This document shows, piece after piece, positions 45,215 to 54,158 of a DNA stretch of 64,000 nt; position 1 is the first letter of the stretch, and the number at the start of each line of letters is the position of its first letter. Origin of the DNA: Mogibacterium sp. GTDB taxonomy: Bacteria; Bacillota; Clostridia; Peptostreptococcales; Anaerovoracaceae. The stretch lies in NCBI GenBank assembly GCA_012840975.1, contig DUVP01000007.1, positions 34,055 to 98,054 of the forward strand, in the 5' to 3' direction. The position numbers were made by a program, and so were the translations under genes. A model generated the notes under the pieces. It saw only the letters and a list, made by a program, of their open reading frames with translations, did no database searches and had not been told where the DNA came from.

Positions 45215-45949
45215 ATGGCAAGAAAAACAGCAAAAAAGGCACCGGTGATTATGAAGTGTGAGAATATGTTTTGTGCAGGTTGCGGACATTCGATTTTTGA
45301 TCGTATTCTCGGGGAAGTTCTTACTGAAATGAATATCATTCAGGACACAATAATCTGCTCTGATATAGGTTGCAATCATCAATTCCAGTACAGTATGGCT
45401 GTTGATGTAGTAATGCCGCCTCACGGCAAGATGGGAGCTGCTCTTACAGCTATGAAAAGAGTAAGACCGAACAAATATTGTCTGACAATAGCTGGCGACG
45501 GTGGTGCTTATGCAATCGGTCTCGGAGAAACTATGTCTGCTGCGACTCGAGACGAAAATGTAACATTCTTTGTAATGAATAATACATGCTATGGAATGAC
45601 AGGAGGACAACTTGCTCCTACTACTCAAATCGGACAATGGAGTTCATCGACTCCACGAGGTCGTTCTATTGAAGAACATGGAAGAGATTTTGACGTTGTA
45701 AAGGTTATGAAGAATCTTGATATAGCTTATCTCGCGAGAACAACAATTACTTCACCTAGCGAAATTGATAAGACAAAAAAAGCTGTTCGTAAAGCTCTTG
45801 AAAAGCAACGTGATGGTAAGGGTTTCTCTTTGGTTGAGGTCCTCGTGCCTTGCCCGACTAACTGGGGAATGTCACCTGTTAAAGCTATGGAGCATATTAA
45901 AAATGAACTGGTTCCTCGTTATGAAATGGGTGAAATTATCGATAAGTAA
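45215..45949 (+). CDS. 2-oxoacid:ferredoxin oxidoreductase, beta (TPP) subunit
   Basis: A 244-residue thiamine-diphosphate subunit: FCAGCGHSI near the start, ICSDIGCNHQ, PHGKMGAALTAMKR, then GDGGAYAIGLGE and NNTCYGMTGGQLAPTT (the Mg-TPP region). ATG 45215 directly follows the alpha-subunit stop (TAG 45211-45213), with GGAGGAGG inside the end of alpha. Length matches KorB/VorA proteins, which are shorter than pyruvate oxidoreductase subunits. Confidence 0.93.
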   Translation: MARKTAKKAPVIMKCENMFCAGCGHSIFDRILGEVLTEMNIIQDTIICSDIGCNHQFQYSMAVDVVMPPHGKMGAALTAMKRVRPNKYCLTIAGDGGAYAIGLGETMSAATRDENVTFFVMNNTCYGMTGGQLAPTTQIGQWSSSTPRGRSIEEHGRDFDVVKVMKNLDIAYLARTTITSPSEIDKTKKAVRKALEKQRDGKGFSLVEVLVPCPTNWGMSPVKAMEHIKNELVPRYEMGEIIDK

Positions 45950-45963
45950 GGAAGGTTGAGAGA

Positions 45964-46503
45964 ATGATAACAGAAATTATATGTGCCGGTTTCGGCGGAC
46001 AAGGCGTGCTGACAGCGGGAAAGTTACTACTCTACGCAGCCTATAAAAAAGATAAACATGTTACATGGTTTCCTTCATATGGCAATGAGATGCGTGGAGG
46101 GTCAGCGAACTGTAATGTAATAATCTCAGACGATCGCATCGCCAGTCCATATGCAGACAATCCTGATATGCTGATTGTTTTAAACGGGCCTTCTTTAGAG
46201 AAGTTCCAAAATACAGTTAAACCGGGTGGTCGGTTGTTTATAAACACGTCTCTTGTAGATGAAGCCATGGTTACAAGAACTGATGTTGAATTATTTAAAG
46301 CACCGGTTACTGATATTGCAATATCTTTGAAAAATGAGAGAGCAGCCAATATTGTAATGCTTGGATATCTTTGCAAAAAGACAAATCTTTTCACAGACAA
46401 GGAATTTGAGAACTCAATGTGTGAGTATTTCGAAGATTCCGGTAAGGGCAAATATAATGAAAAAAATGTAGAGGCCTTCAGATCCGGATACAACTTAGAT
46501 TAG
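45964..46503 (+). CDS. 2-oxoacid:ferredoxin oxidoreductase, gamma subunit
   Basis: A 179-residue gamma subunit with the CoA-site N-terminus EIICAGFGGQGVLTAGKLL, SYGNEMRGGSANCNVIIS and NERAANIVMLGYL. AAGGAAGGTTGAGA precedes the ATG. The four subunits occur in the order delta-alpha-beta-gamma, complete and evenly spaced, so the complex should be functional. Confidence 0.92.
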   Translation: MITEIICAGFGGQGVLTAGKLLLYAAYKKDKHVTWFPSYGNEMRGGSANCNVIISDDRIASPYADNPDMLIVLNGPSLEKFQNTVKPGGRLFINTSLVDEAMVTRTDVELFKAPVTDIAISLKNERAANIVMLGYLCKKTNLFTDKEFENSMCEYFEDSGKGKYNEKNVEAFRSGYNLD

Positions 46504-46532
46504 ACTAATTCTTCAGAAAGGAGGAAATTGCT

Positions 46533-48641
46533 TTGAATCTAAATAAACTATTAAAACCCGGAAAACTTGCTATTGTAGGCGCAACGGAGAAGGAAACTTA
46601 TGGAGGATTTGCTGTGATGCTGATGCAGCAGTTTGCTCCTGAAAGAATGAAGGATGTCTTCTTGGTTAATCCTAAGAGAGACGAGGTATTTGGAGTGCCT
46701 TGCTATCACAGTATTGATGAAATACCTGAAGAAATTGATATGGTTATCATCGCTACAGCTAAAAAGACGGTTCCTGATTTGTTGCGCCAAGCTAAAAACA
46801 AAGGCGCCGGAGGAGCAGTTGTATTTGCTGCAGGATATGGTGAAACGGGAAAAGCTGAAGATAAGACAGCTGAAAATGAATTGAAAATGCTATGTGAGGA
46901 GCTTGATATAGCTCTTATGGGACCTAATTGTGCAGGCTATATAAATGCAGTTGATAATGTTCCGGCAATGGGGTTCATGACATCTGTTCCTGATCATTCC
47001 GGGAATGTCGGTCTGGTCTCACAGAGTGGAATGATTTGTACACTCTTACTTGACAGTGGCAAGGTAGATTTCTCCTATGTTATTTCCTGCGGAAATAGCA
47101 AAATTGTGGAAGTTGTTGATTACATAGATTTTTTAATTGATGATGAAGATACCAAGGTTATCGTTTCATATATTGAAGGAGTTACTAATCCTAAAAAATT
47201 TCTTGAAACCCTTAAAAAAGCTGCCTTAAAAAAGAAACCTGTAATTCTTCTTAAGATAGGAAGATCTGAAAAAGGCAGTAAAGCTGCATCTTCACACACA
47301 GGTAGCCTTTCAGGTTCGGATGCTGCTTTTAATGCAATTTTTGAGAAGTATGGAGTTATTAGAGTTGATGACCTTGAAGACATCGCCAGTCTCAGCAATA
47401 TGTTTGCGAGCATCCCGGCACTTCCTGCCGGAAACAGAGTCGTATCTATAAACGGTTCAGGTGGGGAAAACGGTGTTGCTTGCGACATTGGTTCAATCTA
47501 TAACATAAATTATCCCGAATTTACAGAGGAGGGAAAAGCGAAGCTCAGACCTATGCTGCCTGACTTTGCAACAATTAGTAATCCGTTGGATACAACTGCA
47601 GATGTCTGTTATGACACAGATTGTTTTGCTGACGTGGCTGAGGTCATTATTAATGACGACAATTTCGATATGGCAATTGTCGGTATCACAATAGTAAATG
47701 AGCTTACAGATCTCTGCGTCAAGCATATGTCACAGGCTCTTATTAAACTAAAAAAAGAAGGTCGTGTAAACAAACCGATCTTTGTCGTTCCTGCTGTTGA
47801 ATCCGGTCGTATGCCTGACTATGTAACTAACCTGAAAGAAGCAAGAATTCCTGTAACGGCTCCATGTTATTACGGATACAAGCATGTTGCCAAACTGGGT
47901 AGTTATGTTGACTGGCTAAAAACGACAGATGTCGAATCGCTGGAAGATGCTGTTCCGGACAAACCTAAGACAGGTAAGGAAAAAGCTTTATCAGAGCATA
48001 CATCTAAGGAATTGTTAAAAGAATATGGCGTAACTGTTTCTGAAGAATATATTGCTGTTTCTGAAGATGACGCAGTTAAGCTTGCAAAGAAGATTGGATT
48101 TCCTATCGTAATGAAAATTGAGTCTGAGGATATTTTGCATAAGTCAGATGTTGGTGGAGTTAAACTCAACATAAATTCTGAAGAAGAAGTTCGAGTAGCT
48201 TATAGGGATATTATGTCAAGCTGCATAGAGAATTGTCCTGATGCTAAAATTAACGGAATACTTATGCAGGAGATGCTAAAGAAGGGAACCGAAGTTATCG
48301 TTGGCGTAATGAATGATCCTTCTTTTGGCCCAATGGTTCTTTGCGGGATGGGTGGTGTGTTTACAGAAGTGTTCAAAGATACAGCTCTTTTCCCGGCACC
48401 ACTGAAGAAAGCTGATGCAATCAGGATGATTAAGTCGCTGAAGGCTTATAAATTGATGACGGGATATCGCGGACAGCCTAAACTGGATGTTGATGCTCTT
48501 GCAGACTTGCTTGTAGGTGTGGGAGACTTTGCGGTTGCTCACAAGAATGATCTTGCCGAGATGGACATCAATCCTGTCTTCTTATATCCGGAAGGAGAAG
48601 GAGTAATAGCTGCGGATGCATTAGTTATACTTCGCAGCTAA
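46533..48641 (+). CDS. Acyl-CoA synthetase (ADP-forming), fused alpha-beta
   Basis: A 702-residue enzyme converting acyl-CoA + ADP + Pi to free acid + CoA + ATP. The alpha part (about 1-455) has CoA-binding GPNCAGYINAVD and VGLVSQSGM, and the phospho-His region ASSHTGSLSGSD. The beta part (about 475-702) is an ATP-grasp domain with IVMKIESEDILHKSDVGGV, MLKKGTEVIVGVMNDPSFGP and AEMDINPV. Start TTG 46533 has AAAGGAGGAAA upstream; no ATG lies nearby. It conserves the energy of the acyl-CoA made by the preceding oxidoreductase as ATP, completing the oxidative branch of amino-acid fermentation. Confidence 0.93.
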   Translation: MNLNKLLKPGKLAIVGATEKETYGGFAVMLMQQFAPERMKDVFLVNPKRDEVFGVPCYHSIDEIPEEIDMVIIATAKKTVPDLLRQAKNKGAGGAVVFAAGYGETGKAEDKTAENELKMLCEELDIALMGPNCAGYINAVDNVPAMGFMTSVPDHSGNVGLVSQSGMICTLLLDSGKVDFSYVISCGNSKIVEVVDYIDFLIDDEDTKVIVSYIEGVTNPKKFLETLKKAALKKKPVILLKIGRSEKGSKAASSHTGSLSGSDAAFNAIFEKYGVIRVDDLEDIASLSNMFASIPALPAGNRVVSINGSGGENGVACDIGSIYNINYPEFTEEGKAKLRPMLPDFATISNPLDTTADVCYDTDCFADVAEVIINDDNFDMAIVGITIVNELTDLCVKHMSQALIKLKKEGRVNKPIFVVPAVESGRMPDYVTNLKEARIPVTAPCYYGYKHVAKLGSYVDWLKTTDVESLEDAVPDKPKTGKEKALSEHTSKELLKEYGVTVSEEYIAVSEDDAVKLAKKIGFPIVMKIESEDILHKSDVGGVKLNINSEEEVRVAYRDIMSSCIENCPDAKINGILMQEMLKKGTEVIVGVMNDPSFGPMVLCGMGGVFTEVFKDTALFPAPLKKADAIRMIKSLKAYKLMTGYRGQPKLDVDALADLLVGVGDFAVAHKNDLAEMDINPVFLYPEGEGVIAADALVILRS

Positions 48642-48668
48642 GACTTTGCGATATAAAGGAGGTGCCGT

Positions 48669-50120
48669 ATGTCAAAAACTAATAATCCAGAACTTAATAT
48701 TGAAGAAAAAATAAGAGAAAGACGAGAGCCGACTGCACTGGAAAGTTTACTTTTAGTATCATTTTCACTTGGGATCTTAATGTACAATGTGGTTTTTTTA
48801 AGAGGAGACCCGCATATCCCTTTAATTGTCGGCTGCACTGTTATATCTGCATATGCCATTTATCTATTGGGTTTTAACTGGGAAGACCTGATGGATGCAA
48901 TCGGTAATGGTATCAAGGAGATCGCACCTACAATTCTCATATATGGAATAATCGGAATGATGATTGCCTGCTGGATTCAGGCAGGTATAATTCCTACACT
49001 GATTTATTATGGACTTAAAATTCTTAATCCGAAATTCTTCCTCGTTTTGGCGATGTTAATCTGTGCGATTGTTTCGACAGCCACGGGTTCCAGTTGGACA
49101 ACTGTAGGAACTATGGGAGTTGTTTTCCTGAGCATAGGTGCCGGATTCGGAGTTCCGATGCCTATCACAGCTGGTGCCGCAATTTCTGGTTCATATTTTG
49201 GAGACAAGATATCGCCATTGTCCGATACTACTAATCTGGCTCCTGCGATAGCAGGTTCTAATCTGTTTGATCACGTAAGACATATGCTTGTAAGCAGCGG
49301 GATATCTCTTGGAATTGCTGGAATAATATTCCTTTTTATGGGGTTTGGATATGGTGGAGATGGAGCTGACATGCCCAAAATAGTAGAAATTCAGGAAACA
49401 ATCCAAGAAGGATTTAATATCAATCCGTTACTACTGTTAGTTCTTGTTCTCGTAATATTAATGGGAATTCTTAAGCAACCTGCCGTTCCAAGTCTCTTCT
49501 TGGGAGTTTTCGCTGGAGCTCTGTGCGGAGTATTTTTTCAAGGGGTATCATTTAACGATTTGCAGATAGCACTTCAGTATGGATTCGAGTTTTCAAGCGA
49601 TTCCGAGATGATGAATTCGTTACTTTCAGGCGGAGGGATTCAGAACATGATGTGGTCGATGTCACTCACTCTTTGTGCAATCTGCTTTGGAAGCGTACTC
49701 GATGCTACGAATATGCTTAATATTCTTGCATCAAAACTACTTACTGTTGCCAAGAGTACAGGCGGACTCATTACCTGTGTGGTTCTGTCATGTCTGGGAA
49801 CAAATATTATTACAGGAGATCAATATCTTGCAATTATTCTTCCGGGAAAGATGTATAAGAAAGAGTTCAAAGATAGAGGATTGGCTCCACAGAATTTATC
49901 AAGAGCACTTGAAGATGCGGGGACAGTTACATCACCTCTTGTACCTTGGAGTTCTTGTGCGGCCGTAATGGTTGCTGCACTCGGTATTCCTACACTTGAA
50001 TATTTGCCATATACGTTCTTCAGTATAGTTTCACCTTTGGTATCAATAGTCTTGGGGTTTACAGGAATATCGATACTGTACACGAACAAAAATAATAAAG
50101 CCGTAAAGAATGCGGAATAA
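48669..50120 (+). CDS. NhaC-family Na+/H+ antiporter
   Basis: A 483-residue membrane protein with about 12 helices. Family blocks: ATGSSWTTVGTMGVVFLSIG, GAAISGSYFGDKISPLSDTTNLAPAIAG (the part GDKISPLSDTTNLA is diagnostic) and VTSPLVPWSSCAA. NhaC-type carriers exchange Na+ for H+ and some carry organic acids (malate-2H+/Na+-lactate type). AAAGGAGG precedes the ATG, 27 bases after the synthetase gene, so it is probably co-transcribed and may export the acid product or restore ion balance. Confidence 0.9.
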   Translation: MSKTNNPELNIEEKIRERREPTALESLLLVSFSLGILMYNVVFLRGDPHIPLIVGCTVISAYAIYLLGFNWEDLMDAIGNGIKEIAPTILIYGIIGMMIACWIQAGIIPTLIYYGLKILNPKFFLVLAMLICAIVSTATGSSWTTVGTMGVVFLSIGAGFGVPMPITAGAAISGSYFGDKISPLSDTTNLAPAIAGSNLFDHVRHMLVSSGISLGIAGIIFLFMGFGYGGDGADMPKIVEIQETIQEGFNINPLLLLVLVLVILMGILKQPAVPSLFLGVFAGALCGVFFQGVSFNDLQIALQYGFEFSSDSEMMNSLLSGGGIQNMMWSMSLTLCAICFGSVLDATNMLNILASKLLTVAKSTGGLITCVVLSCLGTNIITGDQYLAIILPGKMYKKEFKDRGLAPQNLSRALEDAGTVTSPLVPWSSCAAVMVAALGIPTLEYLPYTFFSIVSPLVSIVLGFTGISILYTNKNNKAVKNAE

Positions 50121-50179
50121 ATGCAACTAAGGTTATAAAAAATAAAATATATCTGTTTCGAAAGTAAAGGAGAAAAGAG

Positions 50180-51517
50180 ATGGTTAATAAGACACCTTTT
50201 AGGATTACAGGCAGAATTTATGCTGCTATAATCGCAATCGGATTGGTAAACTCAATCGTATTTACTATTCCGTATATTAAGTACACTTTTTACTATGGAA
50301 TGCTTGAAATGACAGGTTGCACGCATGCTCAACTCGGACTTCTGATGACTATCTATGGTCTGGGTGAGCTGTTTGGACTTCCGATCGGCGGTCTTCTTGC
50401 TGACAAAGTCGATTCAAGAAAAGGTCTTTGCTATTCATGTGCGGCAACGGGTATATTATGCTATCTACTCGTTTGGAAACCGACATATGCTATGACTGCA
50501 CTGGTTTGGTTTTTACTGATTTTCACTTCTCTGTTCATCTTCTGGGGATCTATATTCAAGGGTCTGAGAGAGTTAGCTCCTGCCGAATATCAAGGAAGAA
50601 TGGTAGGCTTCTATTCAGGGGCATCCGGAATAGGTTATTGGGTAGTTAACACAGCTATGGTGCCTGTTTATGACAAGTACTCAAAGATTTCGGACGGTAA
50701 GGGAATGGTTGCTGTATTTGTATTCTTCGGTGCACTTTGCTTCATATATGCAATATGTGCATGGTTTATAATCGGTGCCTGCAGAAAAGAACAAGAAAGG
50801 AATGGATGGGACTTCCTTCATGAAGACGGAGTTGCGATTGAATATGGGGTTAAAGGTCTTATCTCCGATCTCAAAGAGGTTGTCAGGTATAAATCAGTAT
50901 GGGTTTTCGGTCTCGTAATGTTTGGAACATACGGAATTCAGATTGCTCTATCATACACTGAATCTTTTTTCACAGATGTTCTCGGAATGACAATAGTATT
51001 CGGTGCATTCCTCTCTGTAATGAGATATTATGGAATGCAGGCTATCGGTGCTCCGGTTCAGGGATGGTTGTCAGATAAAGTTGGCGGACCTTCAAAAGTT
51101 GTGTCTTGGGGTAACTTGCTCACAGCAGCAATTCTTGCTTTATTAATCATTTTACCGACCAAAACGCTTCAGGTTGTTCCATTTTTGATTGCTATTATAC
51201 TTCTAGGCGGATTCTTTAACAGCGGAAGTTACGGTGCAATGTTTGCTCTGCCTACAGAGGGAAAAGTTCCGGCGAGACTCTACGCTGCAGCTGTAGGATT
51301 GTCATCGGCCATGGGATATACTCCGGATATCTTCGAACATGCTATGTTTGGTTCTTGGCTTGATAATCATGGTAACGCTGCTTATCCTTTTATCTTCGGT
51401 TTCGGAATTGCGGTTGCTCTTGTCGCTGTTATAGCTCTGCAGGTTTTCCGTAGAGATAAGAAAAAAGGAGAACTCACCTTCGGCTCTGCAAAGACAGTAG
51501 CTGATGCTGCTGAATAA
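50180..51517 (+). CDS. MFS transporter
   Basis: A 445-residue major-facilitator protein with 12 helices. Seen: LGELFGLPIGGLLADKVDSRK (motif A after helix 2), GRMVGFYSGASGIGYWVVN, and a matching second half with GWLSDKVGGPSK. Relatives include organic-anion and glucarate-like carriers. AAAGGAGAAAAGAG precedes the ATG. It closes the fermentation operon before a terminator, so uptake of the amino acid or export of the acid is plausible. Confidence 0.88.
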   Translation: MVNKTPFRITGRIYAAIIAIGLVNSIVFTIPYIKYTFYYGMLEMTGCTHAQLGLLMTIYGLGELFGLPIGGLLADKVDSRKGLCYSCAATGILCYLLVWKPTYAMTALVWFLLIFTSLFIFWGSIFKGLRELAPAEYQGRMVGFYSGASGIGYWVVNTAMVPVYDKYSKISDGKGMVAVFVFFGALCFIYAICAWFIIGACRKEQERNGWDFLHEDGVAIEYGVKGLISDLKEVVRYKSVWVFGLVMFGTYGIQIALSYTESFFTDVLGMTIVFGAFLSVMRYYGMQAIGAPVQGWLSDKVGGPSKVVSWGNLLTAAILALLIILPTKTLQVVPFLIAIILLGGFFNSGSYGAMFALPTEGKVPARLYAAAVGLSSAMGYTPDIFEHAMFGSWLDNHGNAAYPFIFGFGIAVALVAVIALQVFRRDKKKGELTFGSAKTVADAAE

Positions 51518-51549
51518 TTATTTATATTCATAGGCGAAATACTCAAATC

Positions 51550-51572
51550 GGGGGCTTTTAAGCCCCCTTACT
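51550..51572 (+). terminator. Intrinsic terminator of the fermentation operon
   Basis: GGGGGC (51550-51555), loop TTTTAA, GCCCCC (51562-51567), followed by TTACTTTAT. Confidence 0.75.
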
Positions 51573-51615
51573 TTATACGTAAAGAATCTTCCATTTCTCA
51601 AGGAGTAGATATAAA

Positions 51616-52326
51616 ATGAGATTGCATATATCAGGCTTAAAAAAGGCGTTTCAAATGAGAAAAAGATTAGTCTTCCAAGCAATGTTTAAGTTTGTATCAG
51701 GTATTATTGCGGTAGGGGTATTGATATTTCTACCGGCAGGCAGCTTTGCATTTTATAATGGCTGGATTCTTATGGAAATTTTATTTGTTCCGATGCTTAT
51801 TACCGGAATCGTGATGATGTTCAAGAATCCTGAGCTTCTGGAAAAAAGACTTAATGCAAAAGAAGAGGAAAGAGAGCAAAGCTTGGTCGTAAAACTCAGC
51901 GGATTAATGTTTGCAGTGGGCTTTATTATTGCAGGACTCGGATATCGTTTTGACTGGTACACATTACCAAAAGGATTCGTTATCAGTGGTGTGGTGATAT
52001 TCCTTGCAGCATATATTCTGTATGCAGAGATTCTCAGGGAAAATACATATCTCAGCCGTACAATCAAAGTTCAAAAAAATCAAAAGATTCTTGACACAGG
52101 GTTATACAGTATTGTCAGACATCCGATGTACAGTGTTACGATACTGTTGTTTCTGTCAATGCCGCTTGTACTGGGCTCGATATATTCATTTTTCATTTTC
52201 CTTGCATACCCATTCATAATTGCAAAAAGAATATGGACGGAAGAAGAATTGTTGGAAAGAGAACTGGAAGGGTATAAGGAGTATAAAGAAAAGGTTAAAT
52301 ATCGGTTGGTGCCGTTTGTGTGGTGA
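51616..52326 (+). CDS. Isoprenylcysteine carboxyl methyltransferase (ICMT/PEMT)-family protein
   Basis: A 236-residue membrane methyltransferase-like protein with about five helices. The C-terminal family region is clear: GLYSIVRHPMYSVTILLF (SAM-binding RHPxY) and EEELLERELEGYKEYKEKVKYRLVPF, seen in part as EGYKEYKEKVKYRLVP. In bacteria these act on small lipids or phenolics, not on prenylated proteins, and the substrate is unknown. AAGGAGTAG precedes the ATG. It may be co-transcribed with the WYL regulator 66 bases downstream. Confidence 0.83.
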   Translation: MRLHISGLKKAFQMRKRLVFQAMFKFVSGIIAVGVLIFLPAGSFAFYNGWILMEILFVPMLITGIVMMFKNPELLEKRLNAKEEEREQSLVVKLSGLMFAVGFIIAGLGYRFDWYTLPKGFVISGVVIFLAAYILYAEILRENTYLSRTIKVQKNQKILDTGLYSIVRHPMYSVTILLFLSMPLVLGSIYSFFIFLAYPFIIAKRIWTEEELLERELEGYKEYKEKVKYRLVPFVW

Positions 52327-52392
52327 CGTACAGATATTATACAATAAACATAGCAGGCTGCTTTGAAGAAAAAAATGTCATCGGAGGTATAT

Positions 52393-53394
52393 ATGGCTAC
52401 AGAGCGTAAAGGTAGAAATCAAAAGCTAAAGATGTTGTATCTGATGAAGATTTTCTCAGAGGAGACAGATGATAACCATTATCTCACTATGCCGGAGATT
52501 ATTCAGAAACTTTCGACATACAGTGTGAATGCGGATCGCAAGACTCTGTATCAGGACTTTGATGAACTCAGGAAGTTTGGCTGTGACATTCTCACATTTC
52601 AAGAAGGACGCAAATATTACTATTATCTCGGTCACAGGGATTTCGAGTTGCCTGAGCTCAAACTGCTGGTGGATGCAGTACAATCATCGAAGTTTATCAC
52701 GGACAAGAAGTCATCGCAGCTTATTAGGAAGCTGGAATCTCTTGTAAGCAAGTATGAGGGGTCAAAACTGCAAAGACAAGTATTCATCGCCGGTCGTGTT
52801 AAGACCATGAACGAGAGCATATATTATAATGTGGATAAAATACACGAGGCAATCAGTGCTGATAAGCAGATAAAATTCAAATACTTTGACTGGAATCTGA
52901 AAAAAGAGATGGAGGCCAGATTTGACGGCAGATGGTATCAGCTGAATCCGATGGCTCTGATGTGGGATGATGAGAAATACTATCTGGTCGGATTTGACGA
53001 TAAACATGCATGCATAATTCATTATAGAGTAGATAAAATGATGGATATTCACATAATAGATAAGCCGAGAGAGGGAAAGAAGGCGTTCGAAGAATTTAAC
53101 CTGGCGCATTATGCGAAAACCCTTTTCGGTATGTATGTTGGTGAAGAAACCAAGGTAACGCTTGAAGGCGGGAACCATATGGTTGGAGTACTGATAGACC
53201 GCTTCGGCAAAGACATCATCATAGTCCCTGTTGATGATAATCATTTTCAAACTACGGTTACGGTGGCGATGAGCAATCATTTTCTCGGATGGATCATGTC
53301 GCTTGAAGGGGAAATCAGGATAGTCGAACCGGACAGCGTGGTAGAACAGATGAAAAACTTGATAAAACAATTCTCAATGCAATACAAGATATAG
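52393..53394 (+). CDS. WYL-domain transcriptional regulator
   Basis: A 333-residue regulator: N-terminal winged helix (KLKMLYLMKIFSEETDD to TYSVNADRKTLYQDFDELRKFG), middle WYL domain (DKQIKFKYFDW...GRWYQLNPMALMWDDEKYYLVGFDD, ending IIHYRVDKM) and C-terminal WCX domain. WYL domains bind nucleic acid or nucleotides and often regulate phage-defence and CRISPR loci. ATG 52393 has GGAGG before it; 52363 is an unsupported longer start. Paired direct repeats lie downstream at 53467-53534. Control of the cas operon 0.9 kb downstream is a testable inference. Confidence 0.9.
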   Translation: MATERKGRNQKLKMLYLMKIFSEETDDNHYLTMPEIIQKLSTYSVNADRKTLYQDFDELRKFGCDILTFQEGRKYYYYLGHRDFELPELKLLVDAVQSSKFITDKKSSQLIRKLESLVSKYEGSKLQRQVFIAGRVKTMNESIYYNVDKIHEAISADKQIKFKYFDWNLKKEMEARFDGRWYQLNPMALMWDDEKYYLVGFDDKHACIIHYRVDKMMDIHIIDKPREGKKAFEEFNLAHYAKTLFGMYVGEETKVTLEGGNHMVGVLIDRFGKDIIIVPVDDNHFQTTVTVAMSNHFLGWIMSLEGEIRIVEPDSVVEQMKNLIKQFSMQYKI

Positions 53395-53421
53395 GTCCAT
53401 TATTACAATAGAGTGCAAGAT

Positions 53422-53448
53422 AACGGTTTCCCGGTGGAGCCGTTTTTT
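53422..53448 (+). terminator. Intrinsic terminator of the WYL gene
   Basis: AACGG (53422-53426) and CCGTT (53440-53444) with inner CC/GG pairing, followed by a T run to 53447. Confidence 0.7.
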
Positions 53449-53466
53449 GCTTTGCGCGATTTTGAT

Positions 53467-53534
53467 GGGTGTTTTTTAGTACACTTGGTTATTCTGCCGG
53501 TGATTATGTGTAATGTGGGCGTTTTTTGGTACAC
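53467..53534. repeat. Two 18-bp imperfect direct repeats, 50 bp apart
   Basis: GGGTGTTTTTTAGTACAC (53467-53484) and GGGCGTTTTTTGGTACAC (53517-53534) match at 16 of 18 positions. The 50-bp period equals about five helical turns, so a protein could bind both on the same face. They lie before the HIRAN gene. Confidence 0.5.
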
Positions 53535-53611
53535 AAGGCAATATAAAATATAGATAACAAAACAGATAGACACTAATAAAACATACTAACAAAGAAAGAG
53601 AGGATGCGGTA

Positions 53612-53965
53612 ATGAAAAAACTCTACTTTACAATTACAGGTACAAATCACTATCACGGTAAGGATTTTTTTGAAAAAGACATGAAGGTAAAACTTATCAA
53701 GGAACCTGATAATCCTTTCGATAAAGAGGCGATAAAAGTTGAAATTAAGGGGCTGGGTGTTGTAGGTTATGTTGCCAACAGTCCATACACTTTAGTTGGA
53801 GAGAGTTATAGTGCAGGTAGACTGTACGACAAAATCGGCGATAAAGCAAAAGGCACAGTGCTTTACAACGTCAACGATGGAGTGCTTTGCTATATATCAC
53901 AATGCGATAACAGGTTTTCGCTTAAGCATGGAGCTCGCCGGTATAGAAAGAAAGCTGATTGGTAA
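53612..53965 (+). CDS. HIRAN-domain protein
   Basis: A 117-residue protein consisting of one HIRAN domain: TGTNHYHGKDFFEKDM, then EPDNPFDKEAIKVEIKGLG, VGYVANSPYTLVGESYSAGRLYDKI. HIRAN domains recognise 3' ends or other DNA features in replication-fork remodelling enzymes; stand-alone bacterial versions are uncharacterised and common near defence genes. AAAGAGAGGATG precedes the ATG. It is the last gene before the CRISPR-Cas locus. Confidence 0.85.
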   Translation: MKKLYFTITGTNHYHGKDFFEKDMKVKLIKEPDNPFDKEAIKVEIKGLGVVGYVANSPYTLVGESYSAGRLYDKIGDKAKGTVLYNVNDGVLCYISQCDNRFSLKHGARRYRKKADW

Positions 53966-54051
53966 ATAAAAAACCAGTTAAGAATTGATTTTATAATACA
54001 GCATAAAAATCATTTTTTCGAATATTTTGATAAAAGTTTCTTGCAAGAATT

Positions 54052-54152
54052 TAATAAAAAAAAAAGAAAAGTTGCTTTTATTAGTTTTAAAAAGCAACTT
54101 ATTCTAAATAAATAATAAATTATATATTTCAATCCGCGATAAAATTATCGTT
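54052..54152 (-). ncRNA. Candidate crRNA-like RNA with degenerate CRISPR repeat, antisense-oriented upstream of cas5
   Basis: On the minus strand, starting at about 54152: a hairpin CGATA/TATCG (54137-54150), then CGGATTGAAAT (54126-54136), a 10/11 match to the 11-nt repeat end TGGATTGAAAT that becomes the crRNA 5' handle in type I-C. A 25-nt AT-rich spacer-like segment follows (54101-54125), then a strong hairpin and U tract. A promoter with a perfect TATAAT is positioned so that transcription begins right at the hairpin. The hairpin differs in sequence from the array repeat stem (CGCAGCTC/GAGCTGCG) but sits at the same distance from the handle. The architecture resembles CreR/CreA mini-CRISPR RNAs that guide Cascade to repress promoters. 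No toxin RNA was recognised. Confidence 0.6.
54069..54100 (-). terminator. Intrinsic terminator of the crRNA-like RNA
   Basis: Read on the minus strand: AAGTTGCTTTT, loop, AAAAGCAACTT (11-bp perfect stem, 54069-54100), followed by TTTTC and about ten more T (54052-54068). On the plus strand no T run follows, so the direction is clear. Confidence 0.85.
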
Positions 54153-54158
54153 AAAATA

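Noticed and set aside
45176..45637. 153-codon minus-strand frame opposite the oxidoreductase beta subunit
   Set aside because: It is a shadow of a well-supported gene, with a His/Ser/Cys-rich translation and no ribosome site.
54069..54100. Terminator for the HIRAN gene on the plus strand
   Set aside because: The hairpin has its T run only on the minus strand; on the plus strand it is followed by ATTCTAAATA.
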